From positions 1 through 32,931 of the IMG/VR virus record IMGVR_UViG_3300049445_000231: 32,931 nucleotides of DNA, one strand, 5' to 3'. The notes under the pieces are model-generated. The model had not been told where the DNA came from, searched no databases, and saw nothing but the letters and a program-made list of their open reading frames with translations. The translations under genes and the position numbers were made by a program. Positions 8,323 to 14,964 of this stretch are shown piece by piece. Origin of the DNA: a virus. The first letter of the stretch is position 1; every line of letters begins with the position of its first letter.

Positions 8323-8363
8323 CTCGCTGACTGGACAACCCACAGCGAGTGCCCGCGAGGGCA
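8323..8363 (+). promoter_or_regulatory. Two adjacent RNA hairpins before the scaffold start
   Basis: A perfect 7-bp stem CTCGCTG (8323-8329)/CAGCGAG (8343-8349) is followed at once by a 5-bp stem TGCCC (8350-8354)/GGGCA (8359-8363) closed by a GCGA tetraloop of the stable GNRA class. The AAGGA ribosome binding site of the scaffold gene starts two bases later. There is no U-tract, so this is not a classic terminator. An RNA processing or stability element is plausible (inference). Confidence 0.5.
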
Positions 8364-8375
8364 GAAGGATAAGTC

Positions 8376-9533
8376 ATGAGCGTCAACGGTTCGACCGAAG
8401 CAGATCAGGCTCTCCTGCGGAGCATCGCAGACAACATTGTGGGTCCCGAAGTTGTGGACGTGATGGAGAATCACGGCTGGCAGCAGGGCACCCCACCCCC
8501 ACTGCCCCCGAAGGCGGACAACCCGCCGATCGAGGGCGCACCAAAGCCCGTAGCTGTGGTCGCGGCGGGGACAACCCCCACGCCCGCGCCCGCTGCGAAG
8601 GGTGAGGCAGTTGCGGACACACCTGTGGCAGACACGATCGACTGGGAGTCGCTTCGTGGTGCTGATGGCAAGTATGCCGGGAAGTACAACTCCAAGGCGG
8701 AACTTGTCAAAGGTGTCGGCAACGTCGTCAACATGGCGAAGAATGCGTTCACTCGTGCGGAGACCCTCCAGAAGGAACTGGATGACCTCAAGGCACGTCC
8801 GATCGCGGTCGCCACATCACCCGCCCCAACCCCCGGGGTGGCTCAGAACGCTGTAGCGGATGCAACGGCTTCGCTGGCCGCTGCTCCTGTGAAAAGCGCG
8901 AAACTCGCGGCGGTGCTCGCGAAGATCGCCGAGGAGGGTGGCCTCCTCGACGCTGAGAATCTGGTAGCCTTGATGGACGGGATTAGCGACCAGTCCAGAC
9001 TACAGGCTGACCAGCTTGTCGATGCCAAGCTCGCCGCGCGGGATTCCGCGTCGGCAGAGCAGAACAAGGTTTGGAACGCGGTGGAAGAGCACATGACGAA
9101 GCACTACCCGCGCTCTGTAGACTTTGTTGACGAGATGGGCCTGCATGTCAGGTCTAATCCCGTGCTCGCGAAGGCAGTCAATGCCTTGTCTGCTCAGGGG
9201 GATCATATCGGTGCCACGGCCCTCGCGTGGGAGTCGTTCGAAAGAACCCTTCCGCCAGCGGTTCCGCTGACTACCGAAGAGCAGGCTGCTGCTGAACGAA
9301 AGGAAATCGAAGGTGCAGCACAGGAGCAAGTCCGTAAGGAGGCCGTGCAGTCCGCGCGTTTGCAGGCGGGCGTCTCGGGCTCTTCCGTTGCTGGTGCTCA
9401 CGAGAGTGTCGAGGTCGGCGCGTCTGCCGACGAAGTGGCTGCTGCTGCCCGCGAGATGAATGCGACGGGTCTCGGCCACAGATGGCGCTCTCTCACCATC
9501 GGCAAGGACCTCACCGGTCCGCTGTTCGACTAG
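8376..9533 (+). CDS. Probable capsid scaffolding protein
   Basis: The 385-residue product lies directly before the major capsid gene, the usual scaffold position. It has no Cys, is rich in Ala, Glu and Lys, and has a disordered Pro-rich N-terminal region (PPPLPPKADNPP and APTPAPAAK type segments, residues 40-85), then long helices (for example ELVKGVGNVVNMAKNAFTRA near 110-130 and EQAAAERKEIEGAAQEQVRK near 300-325), as expected for an elongated scaffold. The C-terminal segment (LGHRWRSLTIGKDLTGPLFD) ends with aromatic and hydrophobic residues that could contact the capsid. AAGGA precedes the ATG. No protease gene or protease motif is seen. Assignment rests on position and composition. Confidence 0.68.
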   Translation: MSVNGSTEADQALLRSIADNIVGPEVVDVMENHGWQQGTPPPLPPKADNPPIEGAPKPVAVVAAGTTPTPAPAAKGEAVADTPVADTIDWESLRGADGKYAGKYNSKAELVKGVGNVVNMAKNAFTRAETLQKELDDLKARPIAVATSPAPTPGVAQNAVADATASLAAAPVKSAKLAAVLAKIAEEGGLLDAENLVALMDGISDQSRLQADQLVDAKLAARDSASAEQNKVWNAVEEHMTKHYPRSVDFVDEMGLHVRSNPVLAKAVNALSAQGDHIGATALAWESFERTLPPAVPLTTEEQAAAERKEIEGAAQEQVRKEAVQSARLQAGVSGSSVAGAHESVEVGASADEVAAAAREMNATGLGHRWRSLTIGKDLTGPLFD

Positions 9534-9580
9534 AAAGGCGGATCAAGCACAAACGTAACACCCAACAGACCCCTCTGCTC

Positions 9581-9626
9581 TCACGTCCACACCCGGACCC
9601 CTACTTGCGTAGGCGCGTGTGCGTGA
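9581..9626 (+). promoter_or_regulatory. Extended hairpin in the leader of the major capsid gene
   Basis: Three nested stems face each other: TCACG (9581-9585)/CGTGA (9622-9626), CACAC (9588-9592)/GTGTG (9617-9621), and CCTAC (9600-9604)/GTAGG (9609-9613) with a TTGC loop, 15 pairs in all. It ends 11 bases before the TAGGAGG ribosome binding site of the capsid gene. There is no U-tract. The rest of 9534-9652 has no reading frame; a GAAAGG ribosome-binding-like motif after the scaffold stop has no start codon near it. A 5' stabilising or processing element for the most expressed virion gene is inferred. Confidence 0.55.
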
Positions 9627-9652
9627 CCAGAGATCGGTAGGAGGACTTACCC

Positions 9653-10681
9653 ATGCCGGGTAGTACCCCTATTGGAAATGCGGGCGTCTACAAGTTCGGC
9701 CTCTCGCCGGGCCAAGGCGTCAACAAGGAAGACCTTCTCGACCAGATCGTGAACGTCGATCCTTGGGATACTCCGTGGGTTTCTCAGGCCCCCAAGGTCG
9801 CGTGCCAGCACGTGTACCACCAGTGGCTTCAGGACACCCTCGGCACGGTGGACACCACGTCCGCTGTGGAAGGTGCCGACTATCTGTACGACACGTCCAG
9901 CACCCCGACGCGCGAGTTCAACGTCACTGCTATCCTCCGTCAGGACATCGGCGTGAGCGAGACGCAGCGTGCGGTGGACAGCGCCGGGTTCAAGGATGCG
10001 TATGCGTACGAAATCCAGAAGGCCACCAAGCGGCTCGCGATCAAGCTGGAGAAGATGGTCTTCGCGGCTCTCACGACCGCGACGGGCGCTTCTGCCGTCT
10101 CGCGCGTGCTGAAGTCGTTCCAGACGTACATCCTCACCAACACGGCCTTCGCGGGTGCGAATGCTGGTACCACGGTGGGTACGACCGCTGCTGACGGTCA
10201 GGTGGCGGCTGGTGACTTCAACGACATGCTTGAGTTGATCTATCGCTCGGGCGGTAATCCGGAGCAGGTCTACGTCTCGCCCAAGGTGAAGCGCCAGATT
10301 TCGGCATTCACGGTCCCGGGTGCTGTCGCAGGCACGCCCCACGCGCGTAACATCGCGGCGGTGGACAAGAAGTTGGTGTCCGCGATCGACTTCTATGACT
10401 CGGACTTCGGTCTGATTCAGGTTGTGCTCGATCGCTGGGTGCCGGAATCCACGAACGCCACGACCGCTTTGGCTTCGGCCACGGCGACGGGCGGGCAGAT
10501 GTTCTTCCTCCAGCGCAACATGAACCGTCTGGCTTGGCTGCGTCCGATGACGCACCAGTTGGTCGGAAAGCGTGGCGACTCGGTTGCCGGTATCGTTGTG
10601 GGCGAAGTCACGCTCGAAGTGCTCAACGAGAAGGCGAACGGTCGTATGCTGGCGGTGAACAACAAGTCCAGCGTCACCTAG
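9653..10681 (+). CDS. Major capsid protein, SU10-like (DUF5309) family, HK97 fold
   Basis: The 342-residue product has the hallmarks of the SU10 major capsid family: an N-terminal arm N-K-E-D-L-L-D-Q-I-V-N-V-D-P-W-D-T-P-W, then HQWLQDTLG, an EGADY segment, T-R-E-F-N-V-T-A-I-L-R-Q-D-I-G-V-S-E-T-Q-R-A-V, and a long spine helix (YAYEIQKATKRLAIKLEKMVF, about 120-140). A C-terminal domain with YVSPKVKRQISAF and a late beta region (SVAGIVVGEVTLEVLNEKANG) completes the fold. Family knowledge says these subunits form the icosahedral shell. The gene has the strongest ribosome binding site in the region (TAGGAGG) and is flanked by hairpins on both sides, fitting high and separately controlled expression. 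Confidence 0.92.
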   Translation: MPGSTPIGNAGVYKFGLSPGQGVNKEDLLDQIVNVDPWDTPWVSQAPKVACQHVYHQWLQDTLGTVDTTSAVEGADYLYDTSSTPTREFNVTAILRQDIGVSETQRAVDSAGFKDAYAYEIQKATKRLAIKLEKMVFAALTTATGASAVSRVLKSFQTYILTNTAFAGANAGTTVGTTAADGQVAAGDFNDMLELIYRSGGNPEQVYVSPKVKRQISAFTVPGAVAGTPHARNIAAVDKKLVSAIDFYDSDFGLIQVVLDRWVPESTNATTALASATATGGQMFFLQRNMNRLAWLRPMTHQLVGKRGDSVAGIVVGEVTLEVLNEKANGRMLAVNNKSSVT

Positions 10682-10694
10682 TAGTACTTGAGTG

Positions 10695-10717
10695 GGGAGG
10701 GGCCTTGTGCCCCTCCC
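10695..10717 (+). terminator. Hairpin after the major capsid gene, possible weak terminator or mRNA 3' stabiliser
   Basis: A perfect 9-bp stem GGGAGGGGC (10695-10703)/GCCCCTCCC (10709-10717) with loop CTTGT lies 14 bases after the capsid stop. It is followed by TATTCTTC, which is only moderately U-rich, so read-through is expected because the next genes on the same strand have no visible promoter. A partial terminator or 3' protection of capsid mRNA is likely. Confidence 0.6.
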
Positions 10718-10736
10718 TATTCTTCACGGAGGTAAC

Positions 10737-10952
10737 ATGGGAAGTGGCGGGTACGCCAAGCGCGGTCACGACGGGAACGGCCCCAAGCCCCCGATCGACG
10801 GCTACGCACTCAGCAGCAACCCGGAGGACTTCGTCGAGGCTGAGACCTTCGACACCAAGGACTCCCCCGACAACAGCACCTCGCAGGGCGATGCCCCTGC
10901 ATTCTCCATGCCTCCGTTCGCGGATGGCAAGGACAACAGAAATCGCGGCTAG
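10737..10952 (+). CDS. Small acidic hypothetical protein (71 aa)
   Basis: ATG at 10737 is preceded by ACGGAGG. The open frame also runs upstream through the terminator hairpin but without a credible start. The protein is Gly/Asp/Pro/Ser-rich and probably disordered. Its E-T-F-D-T-K hexapeptide resembles E-N-F-D-T-K in the 49-residue protein at 11524. It is the first of a run of tiny genes after the capsid, a position where decoration or head-completion proteins often lie. No family is recognised. Confidence 0.68.
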   Translation: MGSGGYAKRGHDGNGPKPPIDGYALSSNPEDFVEAETFDTKDSPDNSTSQGDAPAFSMPPFADGKDNRNRG

Positions 10953-10970
10953 TCCGCGTAGGAGTAGCAC

Positions 10971-11267
10971 ATGAACTTGCTTCAACCAATCCCGAACTGG
11001 AACAAGGCTGTCGAAATCCAGATGCCCGGCACCGAGGGTAGTGTACCCGACATGAGCGGGAAGGAAGCTCTCCCCTCGCCGTCGCACGATCAGATTCAGG
11101 CCCCTCTCGGCACGGTCGAGGATGAGGACAAGTGGCCCTGCGGTGACAACCCGTCGATGCCCGGTTCCTACGGGAAGCAGTCCATCACGCTCCCCGACAT
11201 GGGTGACAAGCGCGTGAAGCCGTCCGGTGGTTCCGATCCCTATCCCGGGAAAGTCGGGGCGAAGTAA
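10971..11267 (+). CDS. Hypothetical protein (98 aa), Pro/Gly/Asp-rich
   Basis: TAGGAG precedes the ATG. The sequence is low in helix-formers and rich in Pro, Gly, Asp and Ser (PLGTVEDEDKWPCGDNP, YGKQSITLPDMGDKRV), so it is probably an extended chain. It overlaps the next gene by one base (TAATG). Position suggests a virion component; function unknown. Confidence 0.68.
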   Translation: MNLLQPIPNWNKAVEIQMPGTEGSVPDMSGKEALPSPSHDQIQAPLGTVEDEDKWPCGDNPSMPGSYGKQSITLPDMGDKRVKPSGGSDPYPGKVGAK

Positions 11268-11527
11268 TGGCCCGCAAGAAGGCATCACAGTCACGGAGCG
11301 TGCTGGTGTCTCCGTATCAACCGAGTCCCACCGAGAAGAAACTGGATGAGATGCACAGTGCACTCTACGCTCTCGGGAGTAAGGTCCGGAAGCCCACGCC
11401 CAGCGAGGGCGAGAAGCTCCTGCCTGCTGAACTCCAGCAGCAGGAGTCGCCCGAGGTGGCGGCGGCCAAGACCCACGTCGATGCTCTGCACGCTCACTTC
11501 AAGGCTGCGAGCAAGGGGAAGAAATGA
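11267..11527 (+). CDS. Hypothetical protein (86 aa), basic and helical
   Basis: It begins on the stop of the previous gene (TAATG). The N-terminus is basic (MARKKASQSRS); residues 20-40 form an amphipathic helix (TEKKLDEMHSALYALGSKV) and the C-terminus is a second helix with Lys residues (HFKAASKGKK). Basic tails at both ends could bind DNA or the capsid interior (inference). No family is recognised. Confidence 0.68.
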   Translation: MARKKASQSRSVLVSPYQPSPTEKKLDEMHSALYALGSKVRKPTPSEGEKLLPAELQQQESPEVAAAKTHVDALHAHFKAASKGKK

Positions 11528-11673
11528 GAAAGTCAATCAAGACTCGTAACCCTGTGGAGCCCGTCTCGGCGATGAAGTCGGCCGGGATTCCAGCGAACGA
11601 GATCAGCACCGAGAACTTCGACACGAAGCGTGACCACGCCAAGGCCAAGCCGAAGAAGGTGGGGGGTAAGTAA
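11524..11673 (+). CDS. Tiny hypothetical protein (49 aa)
   Basis: ATG at 11524 overlaps the preceding stop as ATGA and the frame runs 49 codons to TAA at 11671. The product begins MRKSIKTRNPVEPVSAMK and ends in a Lys-rich tail (KAKPKKVGGK). It contains E-N-F-D-T-K, a near match to E-T-F-D-T-K in the 71-residue protein at 10737. Tight coupling with both neighbours argues that it is real. Confidence 0.62.
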   Translation: MRKSIKTRNPVEPVSAMKSAGIPANEISTENFDTKRDHAKAKPKKVGGK

Positions 11674-11674
11674 C

Positions 11675-11851
11675 ATGGCACGACACAACCCAGCGAAGCG
11701 TCACATCGGTTTCGAGGCGGCGGCTGAGAAGGCCGCAGCGGGCGAGGGTGAGAGCCTTGAAGCGGGCAAGGCGATGATCGCTGCGTCCACCCGCAAGGCG
11801 TCTGCGTCCGCAAAGAAGGCCAACCCACGTCTGAAGCGCGTGAAGGGGTAA
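11675..11851 (+). CDS. Small Ala/Lys-rich basic protein (58 aa)
   Basis: ATG at 11675 is preceded by a GGGGGTAAG purine run and starts one base after the previous stop; an in-frame GTG upstream lies inside the preceding gene. The product is strongly basic and Ala-rich (FEAAAEKAAAGEGE, STRKASASAKKANPRLKRVK), resembling histone-like or nucleic-acid-binding tails in composition. No family is recognised. Confidence 0.65.
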   Translation: MARHNPAKRHIGFEAAAEKAAAGEGESLEAGKAMIAASTRKASASAKKANPRLKRVKG

Positions 11852-11853
11852 CC

Positions 11854-12081
11854 ATGGCACGGAAGAACATTGCGATCGCTCGTGCAGGTAACTACACGGC
11901 ACCGGTCGATACATCCGGCATGGACCCGGACATGAAGACCTCGCTCACTCAGGGCAAGTCGAAGCCGATGGATCAGACCGAGTCAACGTACGTCGCTGGC
12001 GCGAAGAACAAGGACTCGGCAACCGAGGCAGTTCGGCGTGCCCGCAGGGCGAACAAAGCGGCACCGCTCCCGGGTGAGTGA
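11854..12081 (+). CDS. Small basic hypothetical protein (75 aa)
   Basis: The ATG follows AAGGGG two bases after the previous stop. The composition is Lys/Ala/Asp-rich with a C-terminal basic helix (TEAVRRARRANKAAP). It overlaps the next gene by one base (TGATG). No recognised family. Like its neighbours, it may be a capsid-associated peptide (inference from position). Confidence 0.66.
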   Translation: MARKNIAIARAGNYTAPVDTSGMDPDMKTSLTQGKSKPMDQTESTYVAGAKNKDSATEAVRRARRANKAAPLPGE

Positions 12082-12257
12082 TGGACACCAGCTACGACTA
12101 CGGTGTCACTCCCGGTAAGGGCGCAAACAAAGAGGACCTTCGTGGGGGTCGCAAGGCCCCCTCGAAGCGTCGCACGGAACCCACAGAGAGTACAGACCTA
12201 CAGAATCCGCAGATGGGCGTGCCCATCAAGAAAGGCAAGCGCCGTGGAAAACTCTGA
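12081..12257 (+). CDS. Tiny protein (58 aa) sharing the capsid N-arm motif
   Basis: ATG at 12081 overlaps the previous stop; the frame runs 58 codons to TGA at 12255. Residues 8-20 (GVTPGKGANKEDL) closely match residues 16-28 of the major capsid protein (GLSPGQGVNKEDL): nine identities in thirteen, with Y-x-F/Y before the match in both. The rest is basic and probably disordered, ending KKGKRRGKL. The match suggests that it occupies, imitates or competes for a contact made by the capsid N-arm (inference). Confidence 0.64.
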   Translation: MDTSYDYGVTPGKGANKEDLRGGRKAPSKRRTEPTESTDLQNPQMGVPIKKGKRRGKL

Positions 12258-12666
12258 GATCAGGATGCAGCGAATCCGGCGTGACAACACCGCCGAACTG
12301 AAAGTGCTCGCGAGCATCCTCCAACCCGAGGTCCTCGCAGAGCGCGTCCCGCGACTGATGGACGTACAGGAGGCCCGCGTTCAGCAGCGCAACATCGAGC
12401 GTCAGATGGCGGCCTTCCGCGACTTCGAGAAGGGTGCCAAGTTCCAACACGTCGCACAGATCGACCAGTCTGTCTGGGGAGCCATCCTTGAGGTCTTCGC
12501 CCGGATCAACCCGGAGACAGGAGAACCCGAGTGCGATGGCCTCCTCTACCACGAGGACGCCCGGGGTAACGTCGTCGTCAACAAGGCGTTCTTCATCACC
12601 CTCGTCGAGTATCTTCAGGCGCACGGGTACCAGTGCGACATGCGTACGAAGCGGGTCATCCGCTAG
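12244..12666 (+). CDS. Hypothetical protein (140 aa), helical
   Basis: I chose GTG at 12244, eight bases after AAAGG and overlapping the preceding gene by 14 bases; the frame is open further upstream without a good start, and ATG at 12265 is the alternative. The N-terminal 80 residues are helical and charged (RMQRIRRDNTAELKVLASIL, EARVQQRNIERQMAAFRDFEKG), followed by a mixed segment (VWGAILEVFARINPETG, KAFFITLVEYLQAHGY). No family is recognised. It lies between the small capsid-region genes and the glycosyltransferase. Confidence 0.66.
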   Translation: MENSEIRMQRIRRDNTAELKVLASILQPEVLAERVPRLMDVQEARVQQRNIERQMAAFRDFEKGAKFQHVAQIDQSVWGAILEVFARINPETGEPECDGLLYHEDARGNVVVNKAFFITLVEYLQAHGYQCDMRTKRVIR

Positions 12667-12680
12667 AAAGGAAGTGCCCT

Positions 12681-13991
12681 GTGGAGAGAATCGGTAGTAG
12701 CAAGCTGCTCGTCTGGTCAACCAACGAGGCGAAGAACCAAGGCGCATGTCAGGAGTACCGCATCCACGTCCCGCTGAATACGATGTTCGATCTGTTCGGG
12801 CTGGAGAGCTACGAGGCAACCGGGGCTGATCCCCGTTCGGACCTTGCGGCCATGTATCACGCCGACATCATCCAGTACTACTCCCTCGGTGGCGATCCGA
12901 CGCTCCACAAGATCAAGTCGGTCAATGCGATGAAACCCTCCCTGCGGGACGGGGAGCTTCGCGTGCCACCCGCCTTCATCTACGACACGGACGACAACAC
13001 CGACTTCGTTCATCCCTTCAACAGCACCTTCGCCCATCTCGGCGTGCGCGCCTATCCTGACGCTCACCTTCTGAAGCCCGGCGAGTCCCTGCTGTGGAAG
13101 GACGAGAAGGGCAACGAGCAGTGCAGTTGGACGGACATGGAGACGACCTCTGGGCCGTTCGTGTTCGACATCGCGCGCAACCTCCAGTTCATGAAGGTCC
13201 GGCACGAGATCATCCGGTCCTGTGATGGAGCGACCGTCTCCTCGCCTGCGCTCAAGTCCTACTTCGAGAACGTGATCGGACAGAAGAACACTTACGTCTA
13301 CCCGAACACGGTCGTCCCTGCCGATTGGAAGTGCCGGTTCCGTACCACTCGTGAGAATCCAGACGAGGTCCGAATCGTGTGGCAGGGTTCCATGTCCCAC
13401 ATCGTGGACTGGTTTCCCCTACGTCATGCCATCCGTGAGGTCGCCCGTAAGTACCCGAAGGTCAAGTGGGTCATCTTCGGTGAGTGGTTCCCCTTCGTCC
13501 ATGACACGATCCCCGACGAGCAAGTCGAGCACCACGGCTGGGTGGACTACTCTGGCTACAAGTTGTACCGATCCCTCCTGAACTGTGACATCAACCTGTG
13601 CCCGCTCGTGAACAACGCCTTCAACCGATGCAAGTCCGCGATCAAGTGGTACGAGGGTTCGATCCTCGACACCCCCGAGGCCACGCTCGCACAGAACACA
13701 GAGCCGTACCACGAGATCAAGGATGGCAAGACCGGCCTCCTGTTCGACACCCCCTCCGACTTCGTCGAGAAGCTCTCGCTCCTGATCGAGGACGCGCAGC
13801 TTCGGCAGCGACTGGCGGCGGGTGCGAAGCAGTGGGTGCTCGACAACCGCACTCCCGAAAAGACGACGCCCGGCCTTGTGAACTTCTACGAGGAGGTCCG
13901 GCGTGAACAGAAGCACAGGCGCACGGCCACCCCGCTCGTGAAGCCTGCCACACCGCAGGACATGCAGACGCTCGCGAGGGCACGGAGATAA
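12681..13991 (+). CDS. GT-B fold glycosyltransferase (GT4-like)
   Basis: The 436-residue product starts at GTG 12681 after AAAGGAAG. The C-terminal half is a typical GT-B donor domain: NTVVPADWKC, then VRIVWQGSMSHIVDWFPL (the Gly-containing start of the second Rossmann domain), KWVIFGEW, HHGWVDYSGYKLYRSLLNCDINLCPLV, and an E-x7-E motif (E325 and E333 in YEGSILDTPEA) that contacts the sugar nucleotide in retaining family-4 enzymes. NGKTGLLF-like DGKTGLLFDTPSDF and the closing helix are also present. The donor and acceptor are unknown. Its place between capsid and tail genes suggests it glycosylates a virion protein, although host surface modification cannot be excluded. It has no signal peptide or membrane segment. 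Confidence 0.87.
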   Translation: MERIGSSKLLVWSTNEAKNQGACQEYRIHVPLNTMFDLFGLESYEATGADPRSDLAAMYHADIIQYYSLGGDPTLHKIKSVNAMKPSLRDGELRVPPAFIYDTDDNTDFVHPFNSTFAHLGVRAYPDAHLLKPGESLLWKDEKGNEQCSWTDMETTSGPFVFDIARNLQFMKVRHEIIRSCDGATVSSPALKSYFENVIGQKNTYVYPNTVVPADWKCRFRTTRENPDEVRIVWQGSMSHIVDWFPLRHAIREVARKYPKVKWVIFGEWFPFVHDTIPDEQVEHHGWVDYSGYKLYRSLLNCDINLCPLVNNAFNRCKSAIKWYEGSILDTPEATLAQNTEPYHEIKDGKTGLLFDTPSDFVEKLSLLIEDAQLRQRLAAGAKQWVLDNRTPEKTTPGLVNFYEEVRREQKHRRTATPLVKPATPQDMQTLARARR

Positions 13992-13992
13992 C

Positions 13993-14955
13993 ATGAGCAT
14001 CAGTCGAACCGACGCACGGGTCTACATCGCCCGGATCATCGGTGGGGCCAACGACCCCAAGGTGATCGATCTGGCGGAGGAGTCCCTGATCCGGGGCTTC
14101 TCCGACTGGCAGACGGCGAAGAACTGGGAGGGCACACTCAAGGACGCGAGCCTCGGATTCTCTGTGTCACCCTTGACGGCGACCGGCGCATCGGCCGTGG
14201 TCAATGCGACAGCGGGCAACCTCGACGCCGTGAACATCGGTAACACTGTGACGATTAGTTCCGGAACCGCGACACTGGCACCGAACACCACCGTTCTGTC
14301 CTACACCCGCAACACTGATGGCACGATCGCCACGATCACCCTGTCGAACCCCTTCGGTGGAACGACCAATGCGGCAGCGACCCTGACCTTCAGCGGCGAC
14401 ATCCCGATCATCGCGGGCACGAGTGACTACAACGTCCCCTCCGACTTCTGGAAGCCCTACACCGCACGCATGACTGGCTCGGCCTCGACGTGGGCACTGG
14501 AGTTCATCCGGCCCCGTTACTGGCATCGCCGGGTGCTCAACACCACAGTGCAGGGTCTCGTCGAAGCGTACACGGTATTCAACGCCTACAGCCCGAACAC
14601 GCAGCACTTCGGGACCAAGCGGCTCCGCGTCTACCGCGTGCCGTCCCAGAGCAATACGCTGCAACTCGCGTACTACCGCAAACTGAACGCGCTCTCGGAC
14701 CCGCTGGACATGGAAGACGTGCACACGTACAAGTTCCTCGACCTCTGCCGCTCGATCCTCCTCGCCACCAAGCGAGCTATTGACGCCCCCACCGAGTACA
14801 TCAAGGAGGCGAACGTCGGGCTCGAAAACGCCATGACGGACGATGAGGAGATCAGTGAGGACGAGGACAAGCGCATCATCTCCCAGATGGAGATGGGCGA
14901 TTCGCAGCGGCCACTCTGGTCAAACGGCGAGTTCAACCCGGACTACGGCTACTAG
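13993..14955 (+). CDS. Putative head-tail adaptor protein with a beta insertion
   Basis: The 320-residue product begins with a helical segment (DARVYIARIIGGANDPKVIDLAEESLIRGFSDW across residues 7-40) and ends with another (HTYKFLDLCRSILLATKRA and DEEISEDEDKRIISQM), a layout like short-tailed phage adaptors such as T7 gp11. Between them, at about 60-135, sits a beta-rich insert with G-x-x-V-T-I-S, N-T-T-V-L-S-Y, T-I-T-L-S-N and A-A-T-L-T-F strands. After it comes the YNVPSDFWKPY segment typical of these adaptors. It directly precedes the nozzle-like gene, the expected order. Function is inferred from layout and neighbours. Confidence 0.66.
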   Translation: MSISRTDARVYIARIIGGANDPKVIDLAEESLIRGFSDWQTAKNWEGTLKDASLGFSVSPLTATGASAVVNATAGNLDAVNIGNTVTISSGTATLAPNTTVLSYTRNTDGTIATITLSNPFGGTTNAAATLTFSGDIPIIAGTSDYNVPSDFWKPYTARMTGSASTWALEFIRPRYWHRRVLNTTVQGLVEAYTVFNAYSPNTQHFGTKRLRVYRVPSQSNTLQLAYYRKLNALSDPLDMEDVHTYKFLDLCRSILLATKRAIDAPTEYIKEANVGLENAMTDDEEISEDEDKRIISQMEMGDSQRPLWSNGEFNPDYGY

Positions 14956-14964
14956 GAGACACCT

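Noticed and set aside
9647-10555. 302-codon open frame on the - strand
   Set aside because: Shadow of the major capsid gene, whose family assignment is firm.
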